Of a DNA stretch of 32,242 bases, positions 1-9,619 are shown in pieces (the first letter of the stretch is position 1; every line of letters begins with the position of its first letter). This DNA is from Crocinitomicaceae bacterium (GTDB taxonomy: Bacteria > Bacteroidota > Bacteroidia > Flavobacteriales_D > Crocinitomicaceae). The notes beneath the pieces were generated by a model. The model saw only the letters and a list, made by a program, of their open reading frames with translations. It had not been told where the DNA came from and searched no databases. The position numbers were made by a program, and so were the translations under genes. Location of the stretch: NCBI GenBank assembly GCA_030727405.1, contig JANRBR010000003.1, forward strand, positions 7,587-39,828, in the 5' to 3' direction.

Positions 1-343
1 CCGGAGTACTTATTGTAAATGAAGTAGGATTGTCACCCGAACATATTGTTTGGTTGACGAAGACACCTGCTGTGATATCATTGACCGTTACAGTTATGAC
101 ATTACTTGTGTCCGTGCAGGCACTGTTACCAAGCGTACTTGTCACTATAACTCGATAGTATGTAGTTGATGTTATTCCTGAAGGTGGATCGTAAGTTGAA
201 TTCGTGCCATTGGGTGTGATGTTGATCCATGGACCACTAACTGCTGTTGCAGATTGCCATTGATAACTCAAAACACCAGAACCAGATGCCGGAGTACTTA
301 TTGTAAATGAAGTAGGATTGTCACCCGAACATATTGTTTGGTT
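1..343 (-). repeat. 288-bp tandem repeat inside the giant exported protein, with a perfect 55-bp match
   Basis: Bases 1-55 and 289-343 are identical over 55 bp and lie 288 bp (96 codons) apart in the same frame. Both encode NQTICSGDNPTSFTISTP. The unit between them encodes an Ig-like domain with SYQWQS and TYYRV motifs. The next unit toward the C-terminus is cut by the window edge, so copy number is unknown. Identity at the DNA level, not only the protein level, suggests recent duplication or gene conversion. Confidence 0.9.
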
Positions 344-2743
344 AACAGAAAAATAAGGAACATTCACCCCATTTATCACCAAAACCGATGTGTCCGAATA
401 AAAATGACAGGTAACGCCATTTAATTGTTGCGTGTAATGAATTCGGAAATAATATGTGCCAGGGGGCGAATTAAAGGCGGTAATGGAATTTTGATTCGAG
501 GAACTTGGAACAGTAATTGGGAACGTTGGATTACTCGTAAAACCAGAATATACATTGGATCGTTCCCATATCCAGTTTAAGGTATCACCTATGGTTGAGG
601 AAGGATGAATAGGTAGTGTAGAATGATCGAACACCGGTAAAGGAGTTGAATTTTGACAAATCGTAATGGTATCTGGGGTAATCATACCGGGATCAATCGC
701 ATTGATCTTCACGGTTAGGTTAAATACATCTGAAGGGCAGGTTGTGCCTGCAGAGGCCTCCACGATATATTTTATTTGATAAATCTGAGAATAATCAATA
801 CTTGTATTTATATCTAGTTGAATCGATCCACTTATGGAAGTACCACTTCCTGGTGATTCTCCAAGAATTTGGTTAATGTTTGAATAAGCGCTATCAATGC
901 TCCAAGTGTAATTCATCCCGCTCGAAGGGACGACAGTTGCCAAAGTTGGCATTCCAGAAATAGGTGACAGTGAAAAAGTACCGTTGTTACAAATAACCAA
1001 TGTGGTATCAGGTATGGAAATACCAGGAAGTACGTTTACCGTAATTGTAAATGTATCACCGTCACATGTATAACTATTTGGAGCAACACCGGAGGTAGTA
1101 TGCGGGGTTACCGTATAAATAACTTGTTGTTGGGTGGAAACCGTATTCGGTAAGCTAAGTGTCTGGCTTATGGGTCCAGATACACCTGGTGAACCTTGAA
1201 TAGTGTCGCCAATCACATTGTTTAAGGATGAATTAGGACCTGCTGCAACCGTCCATGTATAGGTGGTGTTTGAAGGGACAACCGTTGCCGAAGTTGGATC
1301 GTTAGTTGTTGGGTTGTAGCTAAAGGATGAGCCGGAACATATCGAGTATGTTGAATCCGGAATAAAAGCCTTGGGAAGAACGATTACCGTTTTTTCCATG
1401 ACATCTTGACCACAAGCAGGGTTTTTAACAAATAATTTAATTGTATAAGTACCTGGTTGATTATAGGTTACGGTAAATGTTTGAGGACCATTAGTAAGTT
1501 GAGTTCCTAAACTGGTAATCGTTGATGGAGATATAACATTAGGGGAATTTGGTAAAACCGACGGTCCACTTCCCGTATTATTTGAATGGTACCACCAAAA
1601 ATTATAGTCTTGTGTGCAAATGCCACTATTGGGATAAACATAATTACCACTTATAGAATTATTTGTATAAGTAACCGTAGTGCCCTGACAAATCGTGTCT
1701 AAATCAGGAGATCGACTAAAAATTGCTTCAGGAGCCTCACTTACATAAATATTTGCTGCAGGATTTGTAGATGTACCACACGTATTGGTAGCCGATACTT
1801 GTATCTGATAAGGTTGAGACGTGCCAATTGAACAACCCAAGAATGGATATATGTGAGAAACTTTAGAAGGCTTAATAGGTAGATTGGGGTAAGAATATGT
1901 TTCTAAAGGATTATTTGCATCATTTAGATCCCAATCAATATTATAGGAAACTCCAGGATACTGATTAGTAAAACTGAGAGAATAGTTACCAGGATCACAA
2001 GCCGGAGTAGTTGCTGATTCAAGGGGAATTGAAGGTTGTCCAATTTGCACAAAATAGACGTCTGAAAAAGTACAACCATTGGTAAAATCGACTTTTAAAA
2101 CAAGGTAAAAAAATCTAACATTAAGTGCATCATAAGTATTTTCAATTTCTCCCATACTACAATCTATAGGACTAGGTTGTGAATAGTCAGATATGCTTAT
2201 GTTGTTTACATTACTACAAGTAATGTTGTTTAAATCCCATTTAATATAATGTGAATTGGAAATAGTCTGTGGGCAGCTTGTAAAAGTTGTAACGCTATTC
2301 CCTTCAATATTTATTGAAGAAGTGGACCAATTAGAAGAATTTGCCGAATTTAATGAAATATTTGGTAAACTATTTGTTGTATTGGATGCAATAACATTAA
2401 GAGATTTTGTTAATGGCAGGGTATTTGGAATGCTAACAGTTAAAAGAACAGTATAACTTCCAGTTGGGAATGTGATTGGGAATTCTGTTCTAAGAGAGGT
2501 TGAAGTAATACTTGCACTATTTGAACCTGAAGTTGTTGTAATGGTCCATGAAACAACAGTATTTGAATTATTGCCAATAACACTAACACTATTATTCAAT
2601 TGAAAAAGGACCGTAGAATTACTACAAATATTTAAAACGCTCCCATTGTTTGGCGGATTAGTGGTAAAATCTGCCTGTTGCCCAAATAAAATTTGAGAAT
2701 TAATAATAAAAATTAACAAGTAAAAAAGTACTCTTTTAATCAT
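1..2743 (-). CDS. Giant exported PKD/Ig-like repeat protein, 3' end outside window (partial)
   Basis: Reading the minus strand from the ATG at 2741-2743 gives 914 codons without a stop, and the frame is still open at base 1. Residues 1 to about 21 form a signal peptide (MIKRVLFYLLIFIINSQ, then FGQQ). The rest is Thr/Ser/Asn-rich beta-sandwich sequence with repeated 'ICxG...' starts and 'YTVTP/ITVNVLP' ends. These resemble the PKD-like and Ig-like domains of Bacteroidota surface proteins. The last residues begin a tandem repeat of about 96 residues starting at NQTICSGDNP. Proteins of this kind are usually T9SS cargo with a C-terminal sorting domain, but that end lies outside the window. It is 141 bp downstream of the PorE-like gene on the same strand, so co-transcription is possible but not shown. 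The coding call is firm; the adhesin role is inferred. Confidence 0.88.
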   Translation of the reverse strand, partial: MIKRVLFYLLIFIINSQILFGQQADFTTNPPNNGSVLNICSNSTVLFQLNNSVSVIGNNSNTVVSWTITTTSGSNSASITSTSLRTEFPITFPTGSYTVLLTVSIPNTLPLTKSLNVIASNTTNSLPNISLNSANSSNWSTSSINIEGNSVTTFTSCPQTISNSHYIKWDLNNITCSNVNNISISDYSQPSPIDCSMGEIENTYDALNVRFFYLVLKVDFTNGCTFSDVYFVQIGQPSIPLESATTPACDPGNYSLSFTNQYPGVSYNIDWDLNDANNPLETYSYPNLPIKPSKVSHIYPFLGCSIGTSQPYQIQVSATNTCGTSTNPAANIYVSEAPEAIFSRSPDLDTICQGTTVTYTNNSISGNYVYPNSGICTQDYNFWWYHSNNTGSGPSVLPNSPNVISPSTITSLGTQLTNGPQTFTVTYNQPGTYTIKLFVKNPACGQDVMEKTVIVLPKAFIPDSTYSICSGSSFSYNPTTNDPTSATVVPSNTTYTWTVAAGPNSSLNNVIGDTIQGSPGVSGPISQTLSLPNTVSTQQQVIYTVTPHTTSGVAPNSYTCDGDTFTITVNVLPGISIPDTTLVICNNGTFSLSPISGMPTLATVVPSSGMNYTWSIDSAYSNINQILGESPGSGTSISGSIQLDINTSIDYSQIYQIKYIVEASAGTTCPSDVFNLTVKINAIDPGMITPDTITICQNSTPLPVFDHSTLPIHPSSTIGDTLNWIWERSNVYSGFTSNPTFPITVPSSSNQNSITAFNSPPGTYYFRIHYTQQLNGVTCHFYSDTSVLVINGVNVPYFSVNQTICSGDNPTSFTISTPASGSGVLSYQWQSATAVSGPWINITPNGTNSTYDPPSGITSTTYYRVIVTSTLGNSACTDTSNVITVTVNDITAGVFVNQTICSGDNPTSFTISTP

Positions 2744-2884
2744 TATCCTTATATCTGATTTGATTAATAAATAATTTAGAAATCTGATTTTATTTCCACA
2801 TTATAAAGAAATTATCTTCTCTTTTATGTATTCAACGCTAAAATTGGCACCTGGTTGTCTCCCGAACCTAAGAAATGAAAAAAA

Positions 2885-5008
2885 TTACTCGTTAATAATC
2901 CTCAACTCCGTACGGCGGTTCAACTGGTGCTCTTCTTCTGTACATTCGACATCATTTCCGCACTTGTTCTTCAATCGGTATTCACCGTAGCCTTTGGCGA
3001 TGATGCGAGATGAACTAATTCCCTTGCTGATGATGTAATTGACACAGGATTCAGATCGATTCTGAGACAAGCGTTCGTTGTATTCATCGTTACCACGTGA
3101 ATCCGTGTGAGAGGATAACTCTACCTTTAAATTGTTGGATTTCATGTACTTTACGAGTTTATCCAACTCAACGATGCTCTCCGCTCGTAAATTCCACTTG
3201 TCGTAATCGTATAAAATCATATCCAAGTTGATGAACGAATTACCCGTGTTTAATTTCATGTTGCAATTGATGGAAAGCAAGGTATCGCATCGCCTGTTTT
3301 CAGGAACCAGCATCGAAAATTCATTGTGGTTGATCGCTGTAATCGTGAATGAATCAACAACGTAGCCATCAAACGAAACAAATCCGTCTTTTTTCGTAAT
3401 GGTTTTTTGAACTTCCCTGCCTTTTTGATAGAAACGTACCAAAGCACCATCCAATGGTAAATTGGAGTTGTTTAAGACCAATAAATTACTTTTTTGATTC
3501 TTTGGTCGTGCAAACATCTGAATGGTTTGAGAAGCATCGATTTGATTAATGAATGTCACACTGTCCATTAAGCCGTTTGTTGGATCCTTATACACCAAAT
3601 GGTACTGCTCTCCAATAACGCCAATGTAACTTAGTCGACCAAAATCATCTGACATCAATGTTTTGTAATAAGAACCATCGTTTCGGTACAAAGTTACTTT
3701 TTGCTGCGCATAAGGCTTGTTTCGACAGTCTTTCAACTCAATGTCTACATACCTTTTTTGCATTTTCGCATTCACCACAAATACCTCATCTTTCCAATTC
3801 GCTCGATTGGAAGATAAAAATCCTTTTCCGGAAATTTCATTGACATTAAAGGAAAAATCATCTGCATTGGAATTCACTGGAGCTCCCATGTTGCTTGGTT
3901 TAGCGGAAACAAAATCCCAGGTGAAGATATCCAAACCGCCAAATCCTGGCCAGCCATTCGACGCGAAATAAATCGTTCCATCCAAGGAAACGTAAGGAAA
4001 TAACTCATTTCCAGCGGAATTCACTTTGGGACCTAAATTGACTGGTGCATCATAACCGTTTCCATTCCACTTACACTTGTACAAATCGGAACCTCCAAAT
4101 CCTCCAGGCATGTCTGATGCAAAATACAGGTTCAAGGAATCATCCACCACACCATGTCCAACGGAATAGGCGCTGTTGTTGTAATTGAAAAAATCTTTTT
4201 TCACCCATAATTCTTGCTCTTTTTCGTAGATTTCAAGCTTTAAGCGGTTGTATTTTATGCGGTTCTTTTCATCTAAAACGTCTTGATTTGTCGTCAAATA
4301 GGCATAGCGGTTGTTGAAGGAGAAAGAAATGGGTCCATCGTGGGGATTCGTTCGTTTGATGTCGTTCCAAATGACCTCTTTTGTTTGTTTTCCACCTTTT
4401 AGTTTAACATAAACCAAATCCGTAAAAAATTGTCCTGTTTTCCCATAAACACGGTTCACAAATCCTGTGTTTTGTCCAGTTGTGACTAATAAAACTCCTT
4501 CTTCAAATGGAAAAGCAGAAAACTCCTCTCCTACTTCGACCGAACGAAATAAGGTGACATCATAAACCGATTTTTGATCCAGGATTTCCGTCAAATTACT
4601 TGCCTCACTTTTCCAACGTTGGATGTCTACATTCGTTGGAAATAGTGCTTGTGCTTTATCCACCTGCGACTTTAATCCATCGTATTTTTTATTCAACAAC
4701 AACAACTGAAATTGACTCAAGTAATCCGCTGGTGTGGTTTCTTTGGTTTGCGCCAATAAATAGTCAGACCATTTCAAGGCGACAACGTATTGTTCCGATC
4801 CATAAGCTGCTTCAATCGCTTTCCTTACTGAGGTAAAATCAGTATTCTTTGCTTCGATGGATTCATTCACCAATTCTTCCCACACAGGGAACGCCTCCAC
4901 GTAATTAAATTGATTGGATAACTTTTGGGCATATTCCTTTTTGAAACTCTGTGCGTATGACAGGCTCATCGAACAAGCGAAAATAAGTGTATATATGGTT
5001 TGTTTCAT
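2885..5008 (-). CDS. PorE-like OmpA-family envelope protein (TPR, beta-propeller, carboxypeptidase-regulatory-like, OmpA)
   Basis: Predicted envelope protein of 707 residues. I place the start at 5006-5008 because MKQTIYTLIFACSMSLSYAQ is a clean signal peptide; an in-frame ATG 60 bp upstream would overlap the PorP gene and bury that signal. Domains in order: a helical TPR-like region (about 21-145); PD40/WD40-like propeller blades with YFASDMPGGFGGSDLY and YFASNGWPGFGGLDIF (about 290-370); a carboxypeptidase-regulatory-like region (about 420-580); and an OmpA C-terminal peptidoglycan-binding domain (595-707) with the expected Asp636 (HTDSRG) and Arg651 (LSQNRSES). This is the domain order of PorE, the P. 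gingivalis T9SS protein that binds peptidoglycan. It is the last gene of a three-gene operon, 10 bp after the PorP gene. Family proteins of this layout are numerous in Bacteroidota, so it may be a cargo-specific paralogue and not core PorE. Confidence 0.9.
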   Translation of the reverse strand: MKQTIYTLIFACSMSLSYAQSFKKEYAQKLSNQFNYVEAFPVWEELVNESIEAKNTDFTSVRKAIEAAYGSEQYVVALKWSDYLLAQTKETTPADYLSQFQLLLLNKKYDGLKSQVDKAQALFPTNVDIQRWKSEASNLTEILDQKSVYDVTLFRSVEVGEEFSAFPFEEGVLLVTTGQNTGFVNRVYGKTGQFFTDLVYVKLKGGKQTKEVIWNDIKRTNPHDGPISFSFNNRYAYLTTNQDVLDEKNRIKYNRLKLEIYEKEQELWVKKDFFNYNNSAYSVGHGVVDDSLNLYFASDMPGGFGGSDLYKCKWNGNGYDAPVNLGPKVNSAGNELFPYVSLDGTIYFASNGWPGFGGLDIFTWDFVSAKPSNMGAPVNSNADDFSFNVNEISGKGFLSSNRANWKDEVFVVNAKMQKRYVDIELKDCRNKPYAQQKVTLYRNDGSYYKTLMSDDFGRLSYIGVIGEQYHLVYKDPTNGLMDSVTFINQIDASQTIQMFARPKNQKSNLLVLNNSNLPLDGALVRFYQKGREVQKTITKKDGFVSFDGYVVDSFTITAINHNEFSMLVPENRRCDTLLSINCNMKLNTGNSFINLDMILYDYDKWNLRAESIVELDKLVKYMKSNNLKVELSSHTDSRGNDEYNERLSQNRSESCVNYIISKGISSSRIIAKGYGEYRLKNKCGNDVECTEEEHQLNRRTELRIINE

Positions 5009-5018
5009 GTCCGGTTCT

Positions 5019-5930
5019 TTAAAAATATCTTGGGCTGATAAATGCCGCCTGTTTGGAACGTAAATCAAATGCTAAATAGATTTCGTGACTTCCCCAATTG
5101 TTAAACCTCAAATGGTTTACTGGAAAATCATAAGCATAGCCAAAGGACCAGCTGTCGTTCGGTGAATATGCCAGATTAACTCCCACAGATTCACGGTAAC
5201 GGTACATCACCCCTACCCAAAATTGCTTGTACAAATGCGCCGAAAGGTTCATGTCAATCGTTATTGGTGCATTCGCAGTAAACTTTACCAACACCGATGG
5301 CTTGATGTCTAAAACTGAATTATAATGGTAAACATATCCTGCTGCTAGAAAATAATGGCGCTGCAAATAGGAATTAGATAAGGTGTCTAATGATCGCTGT
5401 AAAAGTCGAGGAATCGAAAAACCAATGTATGCATTCTTCGAATAAGCATAAACGCCTGTTCCAAAATTTGGCGCCGACATTTGATTAGAGGTCGTATAGT
5501 TGTAATCGGTCGGATCAATCACTTGCAAACCATTGAAATCGTATTGACTCGACTGGATTCCACCTGAAAGTCCCATCGAAAGTTTCCAATCGGTGTGCTT
5601 GAATTCCAAATGATAAGCCACATTCGCCATTAAAGTGAAATTTGTTCTGGCTCCGACACGGTCAAAACTTAAATTCCCACCAACACCAAGGTGTTTTTTC
5701 ATGATGGGTGCATGAACGGATAAAAATTGGGTACGTGGCGCTCCCTCCCATCCGACCCATTGGGCACGGTTCACGGCAGTCACATTCAAGGAACCTCTAC
5801 TTCCAGCATATGCAGGATTGAAATTCAATGGATTGAAAAAATACAACGAAGACTGTGCGTCTTGTTGGGCATTTACCTGCAACTGAGCGATGCAAACAAA
5901 TAAAACGGAGTATATTAAGAACTTTCTCAT
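5019..5930 (-). CDS. PorP/SprF family type IX secretion outer-membrane protein
   Basis: 303 residues with a signal peptide (1-21, ending VNAQ) and a mature N-terminus carrying the family hallmark FNPAYAG (NPAYAG at 38-43), followed by amphipathic beta strands as in a 14-stranded barrel. PorP/SprF proteins work with the type IX secretion system; SprF-like members are needed to secrete or attach particular cargo with type B sorting domains. Its ATG overlaps the TGA of the upstream cargo gene by four bases (ATGA, 5927-5930), so the two are translationally coupled. The PorE-like gene follows 10 bp later. The most likely job is as the dedicated outer-membrane partner of the 1230-residue cargo; that pairing is inferred from position. 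Confidence 0.92.
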   Translation of the reverse strand: MRKFLIYSVLFVCIAQLQVNAQQDAQSSLYFFNPLNFNPAYAGSRGSLNVTAVNRAQWVGWEGAPRTQFLSVHAPIMKKHLGVGGNLSFDRVGARTNFTLMANVAYHLEFKHTDWKLSMGLSGGIQSSQYDFNGLQVIDPTDYNYTTSNQMSAPNFGTGVYAYSKNAYIGFSIPRLLQRSLDTLSNSYLQRHYFLAAGYVYHYNSVLDIKPSVLVKFTANAPITIDMNLSAHLYKQFWVGVMYRYRESVGVNLAYSPNDSWSFGYAYDFPVNHLRFNNWGSHEIYLAFDLRSKQAAFISPRYF

Positions 5931-8900
5931 GGTTGAATTTCAATGTATCCTTTAATTAAATCTTGTGACTTTTTCATGGTGTCAATCACGTAAAAATAAG
6001 TGGCAGCCGGAAGCGGCTCATCCACTTGCCTTCCTTCTGTATACCATCCATTCCAGTCACTCTGGTAATTCTCTGACTGATAGACAATGTTACCCCAGCG
6101 GTTGTATACCCATACTTTTATCTGAGGATACTGGGCGGTGTTACCAAAAATCCAGGCATCGTTTTTTCCATCATTGTTTGGAGATAAGAACTGTGGAACA
6201 ATAATGTCAATAAGCGGATTGCAATCAATTGAGAATGTGTCTATTTCCGTGCAATTATTTGCATCCGTTACCGTCAAAATATACGTCCCTTCATCAATGG
6301 CATTCAGATCCTGTGTATTGATTCCATTGTTCCAAGAATAAACATAAGATCCAGCACCGCCAATCACAGAAACATCTATTTGACCGTTTGCCTCCCCACA
6401 TTGTGAAACTTCGGAAGAAACCAAATCGATTTCAATGGCTTGTGGCTCTGTAATGAACAAGGTTGTGTCTGCTGAACATAAATCTTCATTTACCACATTC
6501 ACCTCATACATTCCTGTTGCTATATTGGAAAGGATATTACTCGTTTCAAAAGCTGGTGTCCAATTGTACGTAAGTGTTCCTGTTTGATTGGTAAGAATGG
6601 TGATTTGTCCATCTGTTCCACCGAAGCAATTGACGTTTTCAATTTGAACGTCTGTTATAACGACCAGATTAGGAGGATCCAGTACCACCGTATCGATGTT
6701 TGAACAGCCAGTTAAGGGACTAATAACCGTCGCAATATACGTTCCCGGATCTGCCACTACTACTGTTGTGGATTGTCCACCTGATTGAATGGATGGACCT
6801 GTCCACGAAATGGTACAATTGTTCGGTTGAATCACCCCATTGATTTGAACGGTGTTATTCAAACAACTAAATCCATCTGGAGGATTAGTCGTGTATTGAA
6901 ATCCTGGTGATGGATTGATGCTCACAACAAAATCATCCTGAACACCTTGACAACCATTCAATGTTGCCGTAGCCGATACCGTTCCTGAAATGATTGCTCC
7001 TGAGTTGTTTGCTGGCGCAGTCCATGTAGGAATTTGTCCTGTTCCGGATGCTAAAAGTCCAATATTGATATTCGTGTTCGTCCATGAAATCGTTCCTCCT
7101 ACTGGACTGGTCACATAATCCACAGGATTGATGATTGTTCCCGCGCAAACGGTGATGTCCTGTAAAAAGTTCATGGTTATCTGAGGCTGGACGGCTACTG
7201 ATAGGAATACCGTGTCAGTTAAACAAGATACTCCCACCGGAACGAAATAATAAATGACCGTATCAATTGTGTTCCCTGAGTTTACGAGTACATCTGTAAC
7301 CGTACCACTGTTTCCGGATCCACTGGTCGCACCTGAAATGGTATTCGGTGAAACATGGTTCCAAACGACTGTCATGTTGGTTAAATTTCCTGAAAACTGA
7401 ACATCAACTGACTCTCCACTACAAATTAATGTATCCGTGGTTGATAGATCCACAGTTGCCACTGGATTTATAGTCACATTAAATTGATCCTGAACTCCGG
7501 GACAAACGGAATTAATCACTGCCGTTGTGGTAATCGTACCTGTAATATTGCTTGTACCAGTATTGGATGCCGCGCTCCAAGTGGGAACTTGACCTGTTCC
7601 TGAAACAGGAATACCAATCGCTGCATTGGTATTGGTCCATGTTAAGGTAGCACCTAATGGACTTGTAATGTAATCAACTGGATTAATAATGGTTCCTGGA
7701 CAAACCGTAATGTCTTGGATGTTATTCATTCCTAAAGTTGGCTGAACAACTACTGGAACCACAATGGAATCACCTGGACAAAGAACGCCACCCGCAAAAA
7801 CAGTATAGTACACGGTATCTAAGGTATTTCCACTGTTGGTAAGAGTTTGACTAATCGATGACCCCACTCCTGGTAGTTCTCCGGTAATCGTAGGCGGAGC
7901 CGTTACTATCCATGAAAAAGTGGTGTTTTGTAAATTGCTCGATAATTGAATGTTTGTGCTATTTCCACTGCAAACATAGGCTTGACTCGGATTCGCTTCG
8001 ACATTTCCAGTTGGATTGACATTGATCGTCACCTCGGTCGGTGGTGTATTGGTACATCCAACAGCTGCGGATAAATGAACCGTAGCAACATCATTCGTGG
8101 AATTGAACAACATCATGGGAGTAACAGTCGTACTCGTAATACCACTTCCTGATAGTAAATTGAATCCTGTCACATTTGTTGAATCATCAACATTCCAAGT
8201 GACAACATAACCAGGAATGGTTGAAGTAAAGGTAATTGGGGTGAAAAAATCTCCCGAACAAATGGTTTGATCTAAAGGAATTGCTAGAACAGAACCAGCT
8301 GGACTTATGGTAACTAGTTGCATAACGGAATCCATTCCGCAATTGTTACCGGTATACATCCAAACATGGTAAACTCCAGGTGTATTAAAATTCACCACAA
8401 GACTATCGGTTCCATTTGTCCAAGTGGTGTAGTCATAATTAGCGTTAATGTTTCCATTGTTAGAACCGAGTGATCCGAATGGCACGGTGTAGCCTGTTGT
8501 TTCTTGGATACTCCAATAATGCCCGTATGCATTGGTACAGCCATTGTTACTAACCGATTCCCCAGAAGAACTCGTGTTTGAAAAACTCACATCCTCATTG
8601 ACACATATTGGAGAAATGGGCGAATACGTAAATTGTGCATCCGTTCCGGTTGAAATGGTGATGGGTCCTACCGTTGCAAATGTTGTACCGCAAGCATTTT
8701 GTGCAACAATGGTAGAAGAAAAGGCATTGTTAATGATTATGGGACCAACTGGATAGGATTGTCCACAAGAAGAAGTATTGAAGATATGGGAAATCGTCGT
8801 GTCGTTAACAGTAGAAAAAACACTGGAAGGTGTTCCATCCGTAAAAGAAACGGTGTATTGCGTTCCAGGGATATTATTGGAAAGTATATCAATTTCATAA

Positions 8901-9619
8901 GGGAAAGGCAAACAGGTTGTTTGACCCGAACCTGAGACATTAATCGTTGGTGCGTCACCATTGAAAATTAAATATTGTTTAATGGTGGAACATCCATTTA
9001 AATTAGTCACAATGTGTGTCAAAGTAAATGAACCGAGTCCATAAGTGTGTGAAATTTGGCCAGCAACAATGTTTGCCTGCGATCCATTCGGTGTTGCATC
9101 GCCCCAAACAAAGGTTTGAGTCGTGCCTGGAACATTGGCAACATTCCATAAAAAATTGGTACTGGTAATGTTTTGACTCACACATCTCTTGAATAAAGTA
9201 ACCCCATTGGTTACCGAAGTAGAGAAACTATTGCCCGTATTGGCAAGCACCAAACTAGAAACCGGTGATGCGTTTACAACGATGGTCCGACTTAAAGTAT
9301 TCGATTGTCCATTAGGATTGGTTACCGTTAGTGTTACAGAAGTTCCTGGAGTCGCCGTATTATATTGAATCGTATGCGGTCCAACCAAATTCGAAGAAAC
9401 GGGACTTGCACCGGTACCAAAAGACCAACTGTAGGTTGTACCTGCCATTACATTGGTGGAAGTATTGGTAAAGGTAATGGACTGTCCTTGGCAAATCGTG
9501 ATGACACCCGCATTCAATGAAGGATTCGACAGAAAGGATGAACTTGGAACCTGAGCTCTTAACATTTGTGTCGATATGGCCACAATGAAGAGAAGGAAAT
9601 AGCTGAATCTTAAGATCAT
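5927..9619 (-). CDS. Large T9SS type B cargo adhesin with PKD-like and SprB-like repeats
   Basis: 1230 residues. A signal peptide (1-22, ...STQMLRA) precedes a long array of PKD-like beta-sandwich domains. Residues 537-903 are two tandem units of about 183 residues, each made of two PKD-like domains (CSGxS... and TVCxGTIINPVDY...). Two SprB-like repeats follow at about 965-1130 (NCFGGTDGQI, QCGEANGQID). The last about 90 residues form the gliding-motility-associated CHU_C-type sorting domain: FLSPNNDGKNDAW, then VWVYNRWGNIVYQS, then GTYFYVI-like PAATYFYVIDT, ending KGYIEIQP. This domain is recognised by the T9SS and belongs to the type B class. The product should be exported and displayed on the surface or released. 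It heads the operon with PorP/SprF and the PorE-like gene. No enzymatic domain is visible, so an adhesive or structural role is inferred. Confidence 0.93.
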   Translation of the reverse strand: MILRFSYFLLFIVAISTQMLRAQVPSSSFLSNPSLNAGVITICQGQSITFTNTSTNVMAGTTYSWSFGTGASPVSSNLVGPHTIQYNTATPGTSVTLTVTNPNGQSNTLSRTIVVNASPVSSLVLANTGNSFSTSVTNGVTLFKRCVSQNITSTNFLWNVANVPGTTQTFVWGDATPNGSQANIVAGQISHTYGLGSFTLTHIVTNLNGCSTIKQYLIFNGDAPTINVSGSGQTTCLPFPYEIDILSNNIPGTQYTVSFTDGTPSSVFSTVNDTTISHIFNTSSCGQSYPVGPIIINNAFSSTIVAQNACGTTFATVGPITISTGTDAQFTYSPISPICVNEDVSFSNTSSSGESVSNNGCTNAYGHYWSIQETTGYTVPFGSLGSNNGNINANYDYTTWTNGTDSLVVNFNTPGVYHVWMYTGNNCGMDSVMQLVTISPAGSVLAIPLDQTICSGDFFTPITFTSTIPGYVVTWNVDDSTNVTGFNLLSGSGITSTTVTPMMLFNSTNDVATVHLSAAVGCTNTPPTEVTINVNPTGNVEANPSQAYVCSGNSTNIQLSSNLQNTTFSWIVTAPPTITGELPGVGSSISQTLTNSGNTLDTVYYTVFAGGVLCPGDSIVVPVVVQPTLGMNNIQDITVCPGTIINPVDYITSPLGATLTWTNTNAAIGIPVSGTGQVPTWSAASNTGTSNITGTITTTAVINSVCPGVQDQFNVTINPVATVDLSTTDTLICSGESVDVQFSGNLTNMTVVWNHVSPNTISGATSGSGNSGTVTDVLVNSGNTIDTVIYYFVPVGVSCLTDTVFLSVAVQPQITMNFLQDITVCAGTIINPVDYVTSPVGGTISWTNTNINIGLLASGTGQIPTWTAPANNSGAIISGTVSATATLNGCQGVQDDFVVSINPSPGFQYTTNPPDGFSCLNNTVQINGVIQPNNCTISWTGPSIQSGGQSTTVVVADPGTYIATVISPLTGCSNIDTVVLDPPNLVVITDVQIENVNCFGGTDGQITILTNQTGTLTYNWTPAFETSNILSNIATGMYEVNVVNEDLCSADTTLFITEPQAIEIDLVSSEVSQCGEANGQIDVSVIGGAGSYVYSWNNGINTQDLNAIDEGTYILTVTDANNCTEIDTFSIDCNPLIDIIVPQFLSPNNDGKNDAWIFGNTAQYPQIKVWVYNRWGNIVYQSENYQSDWNGWYTEGRQVDEPLPAATYFYVIDTMKKSQDLIKGYIEIQP
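6911..8011 (-). repeat. Tandem duplication of a two-domain unit in the T9SS cargo gene
   Basis: Unit 1 (7463-8011, 549 bp) and unit 2 (6911-7462, 552 bp) encode matching pairs of PKD-like domains. Shared landmarks in the same order are ICSG/VCSG, NSGNT(L/I)DTV, CxxDxV and TVCxGTIINPVDY(I/V)TSP, then GTGQ(V/I)PTW and GVQD. The copies have diverged at both DNA and protein level, so this is an older intragenic duplication. Borders were set at the NP dipeptides and are approximate. Confidence 0.8.

Noticed and set aside
1-343. Possible CRISPR-like direct repeats
   Set aside because: Only two 55-bp copies are visible, 288 bp apart, in frame within a coding repeat domain. Length and spacing do not fit a CRISPR array.
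2256-2456. 66-codon plus-strand open frame near the left end
   Set aside because: It is antisense to the continuous 914-codon minus-strand frame, which has a signal peptide and repeated domains.
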